A stretch of 22,765 nt of DNA, from the NCBI GenBank assembly GCA_015657535.1, contig JADHZB010000684.1, positions 5,001 through 27,765 of the forward strand, read 5' to 3'. The position numbers and the translations under genes were made by a program. Shown here one piece after another: positions 1 through 11,900 of this stretch. Below the pieces are notes generated by a model. The model made no database searches. It saw nothing but the letters and a program-made list of their open reading frames with translations, and was not told where the DNA came from. This DNA is from Nephromyces sp. MM_2019 (Eukaryota > Apicomplexa > Aconoidasida > Nephromycida). Numbering within the stretch: position 1 is the stretch's first letter; every line of letters begins with the position of its first letter.

Positions 1-1215
1 CCTCTTCAATATGTAAAATGTGTAATTTCAAATTTATTGGAAAGTTTGTACACAAAAATTCAAAAATTTAATTTATTGCATGTATACATAATAAATCAAA
101 TTTGAGTTGAAATTCAACAAATTTATTATTATATTTATACACACACATTTTCAAGTAAATTGTCACACATTTTTTATGTGTGGAAAATTTTTATAATAAT
201 TTAACTCATCTACGATGTTACACAATTATTTAATATGTAAGATTTATCAAATATATATATGTGTGTGTATAAATTATTCACCCATAAGTGTGTATGCCTT
301 ATTAACTCAGTATATATATTTAGGCTTTGGATTGTGTGTGTAAGTCAGATTTCAATAATATGTGTATCAACATGTGTATATATGGGTAAATGATGTATTA
401 AGCGTGTGCACATTGAAATGTATTTGTATCTGTGTGTAATAATGAACCACCTAGCTATATTAATTAAATAGTATTTCCTAAGTAACATATTCAATTGTTT
501 AGGATAATTCTCACACATATATATCTATAAATTAGTTTATGAGTTTAGATAAAATTTAGACTTGTTAATTTACATACATACAGACACACACATTGCACTT
601 ATAGTTTTTCAACATCTTCACAAACAAGTCTAATGAAATATATATATATATATATATATATATCATTAGATATGTCCTCTATATGTGAAATAAGTCATGT
701 ATAAGTGATATATACAACAACTTACACACAATGATATATATAGAATTCAATATTTTTTAATATAGCCAACCTCATAAAATTATATAATTGGTTTTAAAAA
801 ATTTCAAGTGTGTATGTACATAAAAATAAAAAAAACTGTATGTATCGCATCAAATATACCCTAATCTTTTAAATTTCACAAACACACACAAACACAGGCA
901 AACTCAAAAATTTCTTTATGATTTATTTCTAATTTATGTGTGTGTGGGTCATTTATAAGATATATCATGTATGTATATATATGTGTGCGTAGAAATTTGA
1001 AACACTTTCCCCATCTCATCAAGATTTCATCAGGATCTATATGAGTGTGTACTTGTTAGATGGGGAATGATTGATCATGTGTGTGTATGTGTAACTGTTT
1101 AACCCTAAATTGAAAATAATCTAACTTTTTTCTTAATGTTCAAAAATCTATTTTTAGTAAGTAATTACACACACACACACCAAGGAGATGTGTGTGTGTA
1201 TGGTTTTAATTAAAT
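1..1215. other. 3' flank of the hydrolase gene, no gene seen
   Basis: AT-rich sequence downstream of the minus-strand stop codon, scattered with short TGTGT/ACACA words and a TA dinucleotide run. No open frame looked protein-like on either strand. A 10-bp inverted repeat lies at 1007-1016 and 1058-1067. Otherwise I see nothing here that can be named. Confidence 0.6.
638..663. repeat. (TA)n microsatellite
   Basis: About 13 uninterrupted TA dinucleotides in the 3' flank of the hydrolase gene. Confidence 0.95.
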
Positions 1216-4200
1216 TTAAAAATCTCTTTCAAAAATTGATTTCATATTAGATGGTGCAACCCTATATACCCACACATTACCCTCTCGACGATCTAGCCTC
1301 GATGATCTATGCCTTGCCCTCTTCCTGGTGACTATGAGTTCACTATGAAAATATATATACACAAAATGTATACACTCACAAAATGTATACACACACAAAA
1401 TGTACACACATATAAACATATATATACAACATGCATACACATACACACACACGCACACATACACGCACATGCACACACACGCACACATACACACACACGC
1501 ACACATACACACACACGCACACATACACACACAAACATACATAGACACACACACACACACAAACACATACACACACACACATACACACACACACATACAC
1601 ACACAACACACAATAGACACACACACACACACACAAACACAAACACATACACATACACACACACAAACACATACACACACACACACACACACACATACAC
1701 ACACAATACACAATAGACACACACACGCACGTAGATACATATAAGTTTATTGTTGTGAGTGTGTGTGTGTAATTTTAAACTATATATTTACCGAATATCT
1801 TCGATAATTTCACGATTAAGGGGCCAATATGAATGGCGGAGTGCGTGTACATTTGATTCTAACCACGTCATATCAATCACATCTAAATCTACACACACAC
1901 ACACGCACACACACACACACACATAAAAAGTGGTCATAGGGTAAATAATTGTTACACACAACTGTACGTGTCTAGATGCGTATAATGTGTGTTGTTTGTC
2001 TTATTTTTATATATCTAGGGGTAGGCTACACACAATTATAGATGTGTAGTTGTTGGATGTGTGTAAAGTGTGTGGTTTATGTGTTAGATAAAATAAATTG
2101 TAAATATTTAGAGCTTACACACAATTATTAGTATGTGATATAGATCATGATGTGTATAGTGTGTGTTTGGTATGTGTAAGTATGTGTGTAAAATGTGTAA
2201 GTTGAGAGTGTGTGTATATTGTGCACTCGATTCTAGTTTATGTATACTGTGAATACAGAATTTGATTGTAGATGTGTTTGTGGGTCTGTGTGTGTGTGTG
2301 TGTGTGTGTGTATGTATACGAAATAGGAGTTTTGTGTATATTATTTATGAAGTTGTCATTCACACAATGTGTGTAGCACAGTCAAATACATATAACCCAA
2401 TTAATGTGTGTAACATAATTAATTTATGTAACACAACCAATATGTATCACCTAGCCAGTATTGTTTCTTGTGTCTAAAGTATGAGGTCTCCCTATTACTG
2501 AGTATAAAGAGTGGGTTAAAATCAGACGTTTGGTCAGACTCTACACACGGTGAAAACAGGCCAAACACATTTTTACCCAACTCCTTTTTTCTACTAAATC
2601 GTTCAGCCCATTTGAGTGCCTAAAGAGAGATTGTGTGTGTATGTATGTGTTTGTGTGTGTGTGTGTGTGTGTGAATGTATGTGTATGTGTGTGTGTGTGT
2701 GTGAATGCGTGTGTATGCGTGTGTGAATGTGTGTGTATGTATGTGTGTATGTGTATGAATGTGTATATATATGATTTCTAGTATGTGAAGGTGTGTGTGT
2801 GTGATGTGCAGTATGCGAAGGTGTGTATATATGATGTACAGTATGAGCAGGTGTGTTTATGTGTGTATGTATATAAGGTATAGATTTCTGAATGATGTGT
2901 AGTCGATATGTGTATAATGTGCTAATATATTAGAAACAATACTTATAACGCAGCATATATAAATTTGTGTGTGTAATCTGACCGTATCCCTTGAGTCACA
3001 AAATAATGAAATATTGGGGCAATATTTTCTTACAAATGTGAATTCCTATCATCAAAAAAAATAATGTATATTGAATTTGGGGGAAATTCAATGTGTGCAA
3101 TTTAGTGTACATACACACACAATAAATTATTTATCAAACTCTAAACTACTTACCTTGGTAACAAAATCATCAAGAAAAAATTCTGGGTTGAGTAGTGTTA
3201 GTGTGGCAAGTACACACTGTTCTTTATCCCAAGTTTGATTAGCAGGTGTAAATAAACTAAAATTTATACACACACACACAACCAACATTTGTTATCTCAT
3301 TCATTTCTGTGTGTGCAGTTTAAGGGTTGATCATGTGTAAGTGAGTGTATGTGGGTGTGTTTGATTTGCATAGGATTGGATATGCATACTACTGATGTAT
3401 GTATGTATGCGTGTGTGTGTGAATTTTGTGATATACATAAGATTGGATATATATCTTAGTGAAAGTGTATGTGTCTATGTGTGTGTAGGTGTAATCTTAT
3501 ATAAGATATTAGATCTAATGAGAAAATAATCAATGTGTGTAATATTATACAAAATATAAATTTGAATAATCGTTATATATTAATAGTACAAACACTATAA
3601 ATGTGTATTACTTGATTTCGGTTATAATCTTCCTTAGACTCATCAAGAACATCCTTGAGCCCATACTATGGGCCATAATATGAAATTGTCTAATACCTAT
3701 AAAATGATAAAATGTGCATGTGTAAATAATAATTACATAAATATATATTTATAAATTGTATACTCATTAACCATAGGCATAAAATCATTTCTGTTGTTTT
3801 TTTTTAGAGATATTTCAACGAGTTAATATCGTGTTTATTTATATAGTGTTATAGGTTGTATATAATTTATAAATAGATTATATGTAGTAGGCTATATATA
3901 GTTTATATATAGTCTTTATTTCTCTCTCTCTTTATATATATATAATAGAGTGTGTGTGTGTACACATAATGGAGTGCATATGTGTATATAGATATTCTGT
4001 ATATATAATAAAGTGTGTGTGTGAATATATATACACACTCGATACAATTTATGTTTTATATAGAATGTGTGTGAACACACCATTATCACGTAGTGAAATA
4101 AGAAATGATTTGAAACTGTTGTGTAATTCGGGCTGTCGAGCATTGTCTAAGGCCTTAAAAAATTGTAAGAAATTATTACCGGCAGGCCATGTGAAAATAA

Positions 4201-7200
4201 AGGGTTTTATATAGGAAGGGAAATTGCCAAATGAAGCCATTTGGCCTAAAATTTGTAGAGACTGTTTCAAAATAGAATTAAGATGTGTGTGTGTGTGTGT
4301 GTGTGTGTCTGTGTGTGTGTGTGTGTGTCTGTGTGTGTGTGTGTGTGTCTGTGTGTGTGTGTGTGTGTCTGTGTGTGTGTGTGTGTGTCTCTGTGTCTGT
4401 GTATGTATGTGTGTGTGTATTTGGGTGTGTATGCATGTGTGTTTGTGTGTTTGTATGTGTGTCTGTTTGTGTCTGTGCGTGTTTGTGTGTGTTTATGAGT
4501 CTGTGTGTGTGTGTGTGTGCGTTTGTGAGTCTGTGTGTTTGTATGTGTGTAGCTAAGTGAGGGTAAATTTTTCTAATGATAACCCTATCAAGCATATATA
4601 TAACCTCATTTTCCCCTATATAAACCTATATAAATCAAATGTGTAATAAATTACTTGAACAAGTGTTGTGTTATATCCATGACAAAATATCCAAGCCTCT
4701 GTTGCACCTGCTTTCTCGGAAGGTATCCAACCATCCACAAGTAATTCTGGTGTAGACTAAATAGTTGGAAATTATAGGGGGAAAATTATAGGGGAGATCT
4801 AGTTTTATTGAGTCAGAGAGGAAATTAGTAATGAGTGTCTGTAAATGTATGTGTAATGAGTGTGTGTAAATGTGTAATGAGCGTGTGTAAGTGTATGTGT
4901 AATGAGTGTGTGTAATTGTGTGTAATAAGTGTCTGTAAATGTGTGTAACGAGTGTCTGTAAATATGTGTGTGTGTAAAGAGATAGAGAATCATATAGTAA
5001 ATGAAATAGAGGCTAAATACGTACAACAAAACCTTCAAACAAACTCTTTGGGTCACGTTGAGGTGAGAGTGGGTCTGTAGGGCTTATTCTTGGTTGTAGA
5101 AATGATGAAGGGTTAGACACATTTCCTTGAGGAGTGTGTTCTGTTGATTTGGGTGGACTATAAATAGAAATGTGTATAGACTCTGGGTTGTTGAAGATGG
5201 TACGTTTATTCCTATCCAATGAGGGTTTGTGGATTGAGGAGGAGATATCGGGTTGCCTGAGAAAAATGTGTAATTAAGAATATGTGTGTTTAAGTGTATT
5301 TAAAACCATTGAACCAATTGGGTGGATGTAGTAAATGTGTGTGTGTGTATTGGAAATAATTGAGCCAATTGGGTGTTATAAGGAATGTGCATTAAAACTG
5401 CTGAAACTATTTTTGTGTGTGTAATGAGTAATGTGTATAGGTAGTGCTCAAATCATTTGGATGTATGTATTATGGTGTAGTAATCATAAGATTGTATACA
5501 TGATAGATCACACAATAAAAAATAGGTTCATTAAAAGTTGTGTAATTAATATACACACTTACAAATTAGTTGTAGGGTATATCTCCTCACTTGAACCATA
5601 TATGGGTACCTGTTTTATACGACTATGTAACCACTTGAATGATTGTGTTGGTAACCAACCAGCTATATACAAGCCTAATAATTAATGTATATATGTGTGT
5701 GTGTATATATTGTGTGTATATAGTATGTATATACTCAGAATTAAAAGATTGATTAAGTAATAATCCAAGGGGGTGTGTGTATATAGATAATATAGATTCA
5801 TTCAGGATAAGAAGTGCATCTGAGTATATTATCTAGGTTTGCGTAGGCTAGACTTACCCCTTTCAGGATCAAGGGCTATATTTATTTCGTTATTTCGATT
5901 TATACCAAAATTTGGGAGCTACAATCGAGTGTATATACACATATAAAATATGAAAGGAAATCTTCAGAAAATGTGTATTAGCAAATAATAATATAATTAC
6001 AACCAATTTTGTATAGGAGATGATGTAAATATAGTAAAAAATTGATTAGCCGATGTTTAATCAAATGAGATCTATATGGATACATGTGTGAGTGTGTGTA
6101 TTATGTGTGTAATATGCGTGTCGTGTGTGTAATATGTATATGTTATATGTGTTACATGTGTATTATGTGTATAACATGTGCATAACATGTGTTTAAAATG
6201 TGCATAACATGCGTGTAAAATGGGCATAGCACGTGTGTAACATGTGCATAACATGTGTGTAAAATGTGTGTAATATGTGTTTCAGGGTTATATATGCACG
6301 ATATACACATTTTTAAGACAGACATGGGGGTTAAGATTGGTGATCATATATAACATGTTACAACGATTGATGTAGTGAAAGGCACGATCATCGTCAGAGT
6401 CCCAAGAGGCCCTCCTCTTAATAAATAGCTGTTTTGCTCGCTTTGTAACTAAACCAGCCTTTTGATAGAGATTAGCTATACGCGTTACTTCATCATTCCT
6501 TGTCTTTGTAGGGAGGTAGTGTGTAGGGAGTGGCCCATCAAAGCGTTGATTAAAATGTGAGGAAAACATAGAGGGGGAAGGGCTGGTGTTATTGTTCGGG
6601 TCAAAAAATTGTTCAGAACCTTCTATATTTGAAACACTTTCGGCATACAGATCATCAGCTATGTAATTCTTTGAATATGTAGAGGAGTTGACTTGCTTGA
6701 GTGAAAGATTAAAATTACTGTTAGAGGGTGTGTATATATGTGTGTCAAAATAAATGTATATATATATAAAAGTTGAATATGAACTTGAGAAAAAAAATCG
6801 CGGTGTATGGGGTTGGTGCATTATGTGTGTGTGTATTATAGGGGATTTATTCATAATGTGTGTGTGTCTAGAGAAAGTTTGTGGGGATTTAATTCATGGT
6901 GTGTGCGTGTATAGGAATTTTGCGGGTGATAGAATGGTAAGATAGCATGTAAATATTCAATTTATAAGCTCATCATGCGGTTTAGGTATATTCAAAAACA
7001 TAATGAACATCCACATTGTTAAAGTGAGAGTTATATGAAATTGGTAGAGGTGTATAGCATCACAAGTGTACATACACATGATGTTATTTGGGGAAAAAAA
7101 ATTAAGTTGGAATAACCTTGGAAGATCGATATTTTGTGAGCCGATGACTAGATCGCGTTGATTCAACCCTTCAGTAGTTAAGTCTTGAAGGTTTCTCATG

Positions 7201-8966
7201 CCTTGAGGGGCTTTGTTGATACCCTTAGAAATCACAGGAATGTGTGAAAAGAAGCTGAAGGGTTTATATTTTTTTTCATGTTTTTCTAGCCCAATCCTAT
7301 ACATAGTTATCTTGGGGAATGAGCGGAAAAATACACCACTTACACAGCATTCAGCATCTGCTATACCTATGAAAATAATTAAGGAAATATTGCGGAGAGG
7401 TGATAATAAGTTTAGATAATGTGTGGTTAAATAATGTTACCAAAAGTGAGTTCATTTGCATTCATTGTAGCTTTTGCCCATCCAATCTTTATACAGATAA
7501 AACCAGAGCCCGTACCATATTCTCGACTTCTAAAGGGGCCTACAGGCTGACCTGTAACACACAGAGCATATTTTAATTGTGCGGAGAATATAAGGCTAAA
7601 TGATTTAGGAAGTCGTTAAACAAGATTTTAAATAGGTACGTAGTGAAAGAATAAGTTAGAAAATTTACAAGAAATTTTGTAGCTCATTGTACAAATCATA
7701 TATACCATTTTCCCAATATCCTACAAGAGTTTCTCCGTGAAATGAATTGGAATGCCAGTAACCAAATCCATTTGGTAATCCCGAGTCATTAACTTGACCA
7801 ATATAGGCTATAGTTTCAGTCCGCGCTACAATATTGAAGCGACTAGGTAGAAACCAATTTAACGATTTCCTTAGTATTTTGAGGAAGAAATTTTCACCCA
7901 TGGCTTCAATGTGAACACCGTTTGTAGTTTCGTATAGACGTGACTTGTCTGGACAATAGTTCCACTGGCCACTTTCATCAAGTTCTAAATGAGGTTTATG
8001 GTCAGTCATGATCCATTCTGATGAAGGGACCTGGAAATCAATGACTTCATTTTTTGTTGCATACCAAGAATTAGTATAGAAATTGATCAGCCAAAATTGG
8101 AAGATACTTGGGACAAGTATCAGATCCAATACCGCTAGTAAGAAGATACTTAAGTGAGGTAAAATTAAACAAAGTAGCAAAATAGTATCAAATGATAGAG
8201 TAGTGCTTTGGGATTCAGTATTAGCAATTGTTTGACAAGCATCTGGACCTAGCCTAGTAAAGATAGCGGTCATAGCGAAAACAATAAATACAAACATTAA
8301 GAATTTAGAAACCAGAACAGACAGGTAAAAAGACCTTGCTACACCATATTTTATAGCCAAAATAAACACAATTGGAAGAATTAGGAAGAAGGTTGCACGA
8401 ATTGAGCTATCTAAGTTACTAAAGCTTATATATGTGCTGAAGTTTACTTGAATGTTTTGTATCTCAAAACAATAAGTGAAAACGAACAATAGTGGTAAAA
8501 GTAGTGAGGCCATCATCCAGGATAGCGTGGAAAATACCCCAGTGGTCCCAAAAGCACCAAAATGAAATCTTGTGAATTCACGTAGCTTCATAGCCATCAA
8601 GGTTGGTTTTATGAAGTTGAGTGGGTCATTTGCCTTTTGGGGAACTGGTAGAACAAATGAATTGGATTTTTTAAGCTGGAATTTATATGTTGAAACTCCT
8701 TTGTTTTTGGATCTGCTAGTGTTGAATATAGGCTTGCTTATTGTAGACGCTGGATAAACTTGGGCTTTAGAGTTGACACTAATTCTTGGTAATTGAGAGG
8801 GGGTCATAGGAATTTTGTTTTCCTCAGGGTCTTCGGCAGGGGTCTCAATTTTATCTCTGGAATTTTCATCAGAATCTGTCTTTAGGCCTATTTGTTGGTT
8901 AGGAGTATTGCCATTTAGATGGTCCGTATACTCATGATCAAGTACTGTCTTTGAAACAGTTGCCAT
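1216..8966 (-). CDS. Multi-pass membrane protein with MORN-like region and C-terminal alpha/beta-hydrolase (DUF900-like), 15 exons
   Basis: Proposed exons, in transcript order: 8966-7706, 7551-7441, 7366-7117, 6717-6309, 5918-5858, 5674-5563, 5256-5025, 4756-4655, 4261-4081, 3696-3612, 3256-3154, 3045-2983, 2619-2499, 1882-1792, 1324-1216. They sum to 3291 bases (1096 residues plus stop), and every junction is GT-AG with matching phase. The start is the first ATG after an in-frame stop at 9000-9002. Residues 1-130 are polar. Membrane segments lie near 142-166, 190-210, 213-237 and 260-297. MORN-like sequence ([17 protein letters not shown]) lies at about 388-425 and continues into [14 protein letters not shown] on exon 2. 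The hydrolase domain occupies about 815-1090: HGYNT at 838, nucleophile elbow AHSMGS (Ser917), CDSRDTALKWAE (probable acid Asp989), and LRHSYW (His1047), ending in [12 protein letters not shown]. Family knowledge: Pfam DUF900 proteins are alpha/beta-hydrolases of unknown substrate. Membrane anchoring and esterase or lipase activity are inferred. Ends of exons 3, 4 and 13 have alternatives. Confidence 0.85.
1433..1731. repeat. CA-rich compound microsatellite inside the last hydrolase intron
   Basis: About 300 bases of ACAC-rich sequence with regular CGC and CAT interruptions, for example repeated ACACACACGCACACATAC units at 1451-1530. It fills most of the final intron (1325-1791) of the minus-strand gene. 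CA repeats and TG repeats lack stop codons in every frame, so the Thr/His and Cys/Val ORFs here are not genes. Confidence 0.95.
2632..2765. repeat. TG-rich compound microsatellite in intron 12
   Basis: TGTGTG runs interrupted by GAATG and TATG units directly upstream (in transcript sense) of the acceptor at 2621-2620. It lies within the intron between hydrolase exons 12 and 13. A shorter pure TG run lies at about 2285-2312 in the next intron. Confidence 0.9.
2983..4756 (-). other. Exons 8-12: catalytic core of the alpha/beta-hydrolase domain
   Basis: Five short exons carry the recognisable hydrolase core. 4756-4655 encodes [15 protein letters not shown] and [15 protein letters not shown]. 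4261-4081 encodes [15 protein letters not shown] and [11 protein letters not shown]. 3696-3612 encodes [14 protein letters not shown] with the nucleophile serine. 3256-3154 encodes [16 protein letters not shown]. 3045-2983 encodes [14 protein letters not shown] with the acid. The introns between them carry long TG runs, including a 20-bp tandem array. Phases run 0, 0, 1, 2, 0, and each junction restores a full codon. Confidence 0.85.
4284..4548. repeat. TG microsatellite containing a 20-bp tandem array
   Basis: Between about 4301 and 4390 a TG run is interrupted by CT exactly every 20 bases (4309, 4329, 4349, 4369, 4389), so this is a higher-order 20-bp repeat and not just dinucleotide slippage. 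It decays rightward into TGTCTG, TATG and TTTG variants. It sits in the intron between hydrolase exons 8 and 9, beginning about 20 bases from the exon 9 acceptor. Confidence 0.95.
4834..4975. repeat. Imperfect TG-rich repeat, GAGTGTGTGTAAATGTGTAAT-like
   Basis: Several degenerate copies of a unit built from AATGAGTGTGTGTAA and AATGTGTGTAA words, spaced about 22-30 bases apart, in the intron between hydrolase exons 7 and 8. Copies vary in length and substitutions. Confidence 0.8.
6089..6285. repeat. Imperfect repeat of ACATGTGCATAACATGTGTGTAAA-like units
   Basis: Palindrome-prone ACATGT words alternate with GCATA and GTGTAA over about 200 bases, with several degenerate copies. It lies wholly in the intron between hydrolase exons 4 and 5. 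Confidence 0.8.
7706..8966 (-). other. Exon 1 of the membrane MORN/hydrolase gene
   Basis: This is the longest exon (420 codons plus one base). It carries the start codon, the charged N-terminal region, all predicted membrane segments and the MORN-like sequence. The frame stays open past the splice site to a stop at about 7665, so a naive ORF call ends about 14 residues too late with an intron-encoded tail. The donor GTATAT at 7705 joins exactly to the acceptor before 7551, forming [15 protein letters not shown]. That continuous, conserved-looking peptide fixes the boundary. Confidence 0.85.
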
Positions 8967-11900
8967 AGTGAGATATGCCAACACGTTTTTCCGAAAGAGT
9001 TAATTTTATGTTTTCATCTGGATGTTTTGTGTCCCAGGATTAGGTTTGTGAAGCATGATACAATAGTGATACGAAAACATCTGAACAAGGAACTTAGCGT
9101 TGGGTTAGTTTCAGTTGAGGGTGTAAGTGAAAGTCATGTGGGTGATATCCAGGTTAAGTAGGGTAATAGTGTTCACTTGGCTTGATAGATCTGATATGTT
9201 ATGGTTCCTAGATAAAGGCTGAAAATTAATATGAGAAAGCAGATGTGGATCAAGGTTTTTTACAAATGATGACCACACTGTTAAAATTATAAAGATAAGT
9301 TGGAAGTAGTTTGATTTTATATTTATTTCGCTGTAGTAAATAATTAATTTTCAAAGAGTATTTGGCTTTATATGAGATTATAAAGAACTTGGGATTTTCA
9401 AATTTTTAATAGTTGAATTTTAGCCAGAATTATTTGACATAAATTTAGAATTTGCACTTTCGGAGCTTGTTTGTGGTTATGTCCAATCTATATACTATAA
9501 GCTGCAAATAACTAAAGTGAGTTGATCAACCCAGCTTTTCCGAAATCGTGTTAACTTTGCACCAGTTTAGACCATATAAAATAGTGAATTTATATATTTT
9601 AATTTGTTAAAAAATTTCCAAATTTGTGACATGATTTTAGCTATTTTGATTTCATTATTAAACACTTTTCTCTTAAAGTTAAGTAGATATGAGATAAGGT
9701 ATGTAAGGTGAGTTAATTTTAAATTGCTTGTGATTTGCACATTTTAAAACCAAAATGTTTATTAGCGTATGTATACTTTTTTCTTTAAAAATTATTTTTG
9801 AGTAAGGTAAATAATAATGAAGATACTTGGATTTATAAGAAAAAACCTCGAGATTTAAGAACTCAAAAAACAACGATATCTTAGTTATAATTTAGTTATC
9901 AATTATTCAGAAGTTTTAAACAGGTTTTTTATACTTGCACATAAATTTGTGTAAAATGTATAATATCAAATGTTAGGAAAAGTGCGCTTATTAATCCAAA
10001 TATCGGGCTTTTTTTATCTAATTTCCTCTACCCGATATTCGACCATATAAATACAAAAAGAATGAATAAACTTAATAAATAATACAGAAAAATCCCAACA
10101 TTTATTCATAACTCACAAAATGTTTTTCTGGAGCTTCTAAAACATTATATAAATTATATTATGATTTTATTATACAACAAAAACAGCTTCACTGCATGGA
10201 CTGTATTAAGTAAATTATATACATCATATTGTAAAGAGAGATATATGATTTCATCAGCTTTGTTAAAAATTTATTTATATGCTAATCGAATATATATCCC
10301 ATTTTAATTTGAAATGAATCTTGATATAAAGATTGATCAAATTTGTTAAAGACAATTTTACAAAACAAATAGATTCATTACATTAAGATTTCATTGTGAA
10401 AACTATTTTATATACCTTTATTATATAAAACTACCAAGAATTCTCAAATAAGATTTATGAGTTTAAAATTAACATATTTATATAGCTGAAGTTTTTATTA
10501 CAGAACTAACTTTAATGAATTCATAATCTCAAATCCCCAAGATTACATATATCCCCAAAAAATAATTAAAAAGGTAATTATATTTAACGAATTACCTAAC
10601 TAAATCTCCTTGGTTTTTGAGAAATTGCTTTTTGAGCCATATCCAAATATTTCTTATGTCTGTTAATTTATTTGTACAGCTTACTCCTCAAGTTATTCTC
10701 AATGGTTTCATTTTGACTTTGCCCACCCAACTTAATATACACTTAATAAGCCAGTTAAAAATCTATTAATATATATATACTATTAATTAGTCACATTGAT
10801 ATAATGAAATGCATAATCAAGTGTGTATAATGGTAAAAAAGAATCAGTTTACGATTACTTATAACTCATTTAATCTATGTTTAATCATCATAATGTCTAT
10901 TTATTTATTGATACGTGTACTTTATAAAAATATTTATATAAGATACAGTTTGCTTGTATAAATAATTATATACACTTTAATAGATCGAGTTGGATTGAAA
11001 TACTTAAATTTTTTCCTTTTAAATTAATTATTCAGCATTAATTAATAGTTTACAAACATTATTTAGTGTTAACATAACACCTGTTACTTATCATACATGA
11101 TCCTAATTAAACCTATTATAACTAATATCATTGCTAATTTTGATTGGCTTTATCCTTTTTCATTTATACTAATTTTCTAGTTAACTAGAGATTGGCATTT
11201 TTATATATTAAAAAAAATACATGAATTAAGTCAACAAAACAGCTACTAGAATTGTTTAACTAATAGATATAATATACTTATATAAAAATCAATATATTTA
11301 TGCATATGGGATTATGTGGATAAATAATTCTTTATAATTCATATTTGTGTGCCTATACATATATATACAATTATACCAAGAAAGTGTAAAAACGCTATTT
11401 TGAAGAGTTTCCTGTACTGCAGAAAACTTGCCATAACAACAATGCTCAGTAAAAATATAATAAATAATTAACGTTTTGTAGATCAATAAGTTTGATTTTG
11501 ATTGGTGATTTTATATAACTTTGGGATTACATAAGCTCCAGTGATATATAAATTTTTGATTGATCTAAATAAAGCAAAATTATGTGATCAATTCAATTTT
11601 ATTTCTTGCTTATATCTCTAATCAAGCTGTACCAAAGTATGTTAAATTCAAGAGCTCTATAAAGGTATTAAAACACTGAAATTTTTAAATTTTAATTCCT
11701 TTTATTAAAATCATAAAAAATGTGCCAACAATCGCACAGGGTATGTGAAGCACAAAATGGAAGGTATAAAGAAATTACAATCCTTTAATAAACATAAAAA
11801 GATAAGAAATACGAAATCCATAGCTTTACACACATGTATATATATATAAGTTAATAACAAATGTTATTCACTCAGCAATTAGTTGGGCACAAAAATAAAT

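Noticed and set aside
1216..1744. Overlapping ORFs of 114-174 codons on both strands
   Set aside because: They are mostly Cys-Val or Thr-His repeats from CA/TG runs, which contain no stop codons in any frame. Only the extreme C-terminal part of the 174-codon frame (about residues 137-174) is real, as the last hydrolase exon.
4224..4595. Cys-Val and Thr-His ORFs up to 110 codons
   Set aside because: Repeat translation of the intron 8 TG run. The minus-strand exon at 4081-4261 is the only real coding part nearby.
7665..7705. The last about 14 residues of the long exon 1 frame ([12 protein letters not shown])
   Set aside because: They lie past the GTATAT donor. Splicing to 7551 gives [15 protein letters not shown], which continues the domain far better.
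8950..9160. A plus-strand open frame of about 70 codons without ATG
   Set aside because: It overlaps the hydrolase start and probable leader antisense, has no usable start and no recognised domain, and is likely chance in a less AT-rich leader.
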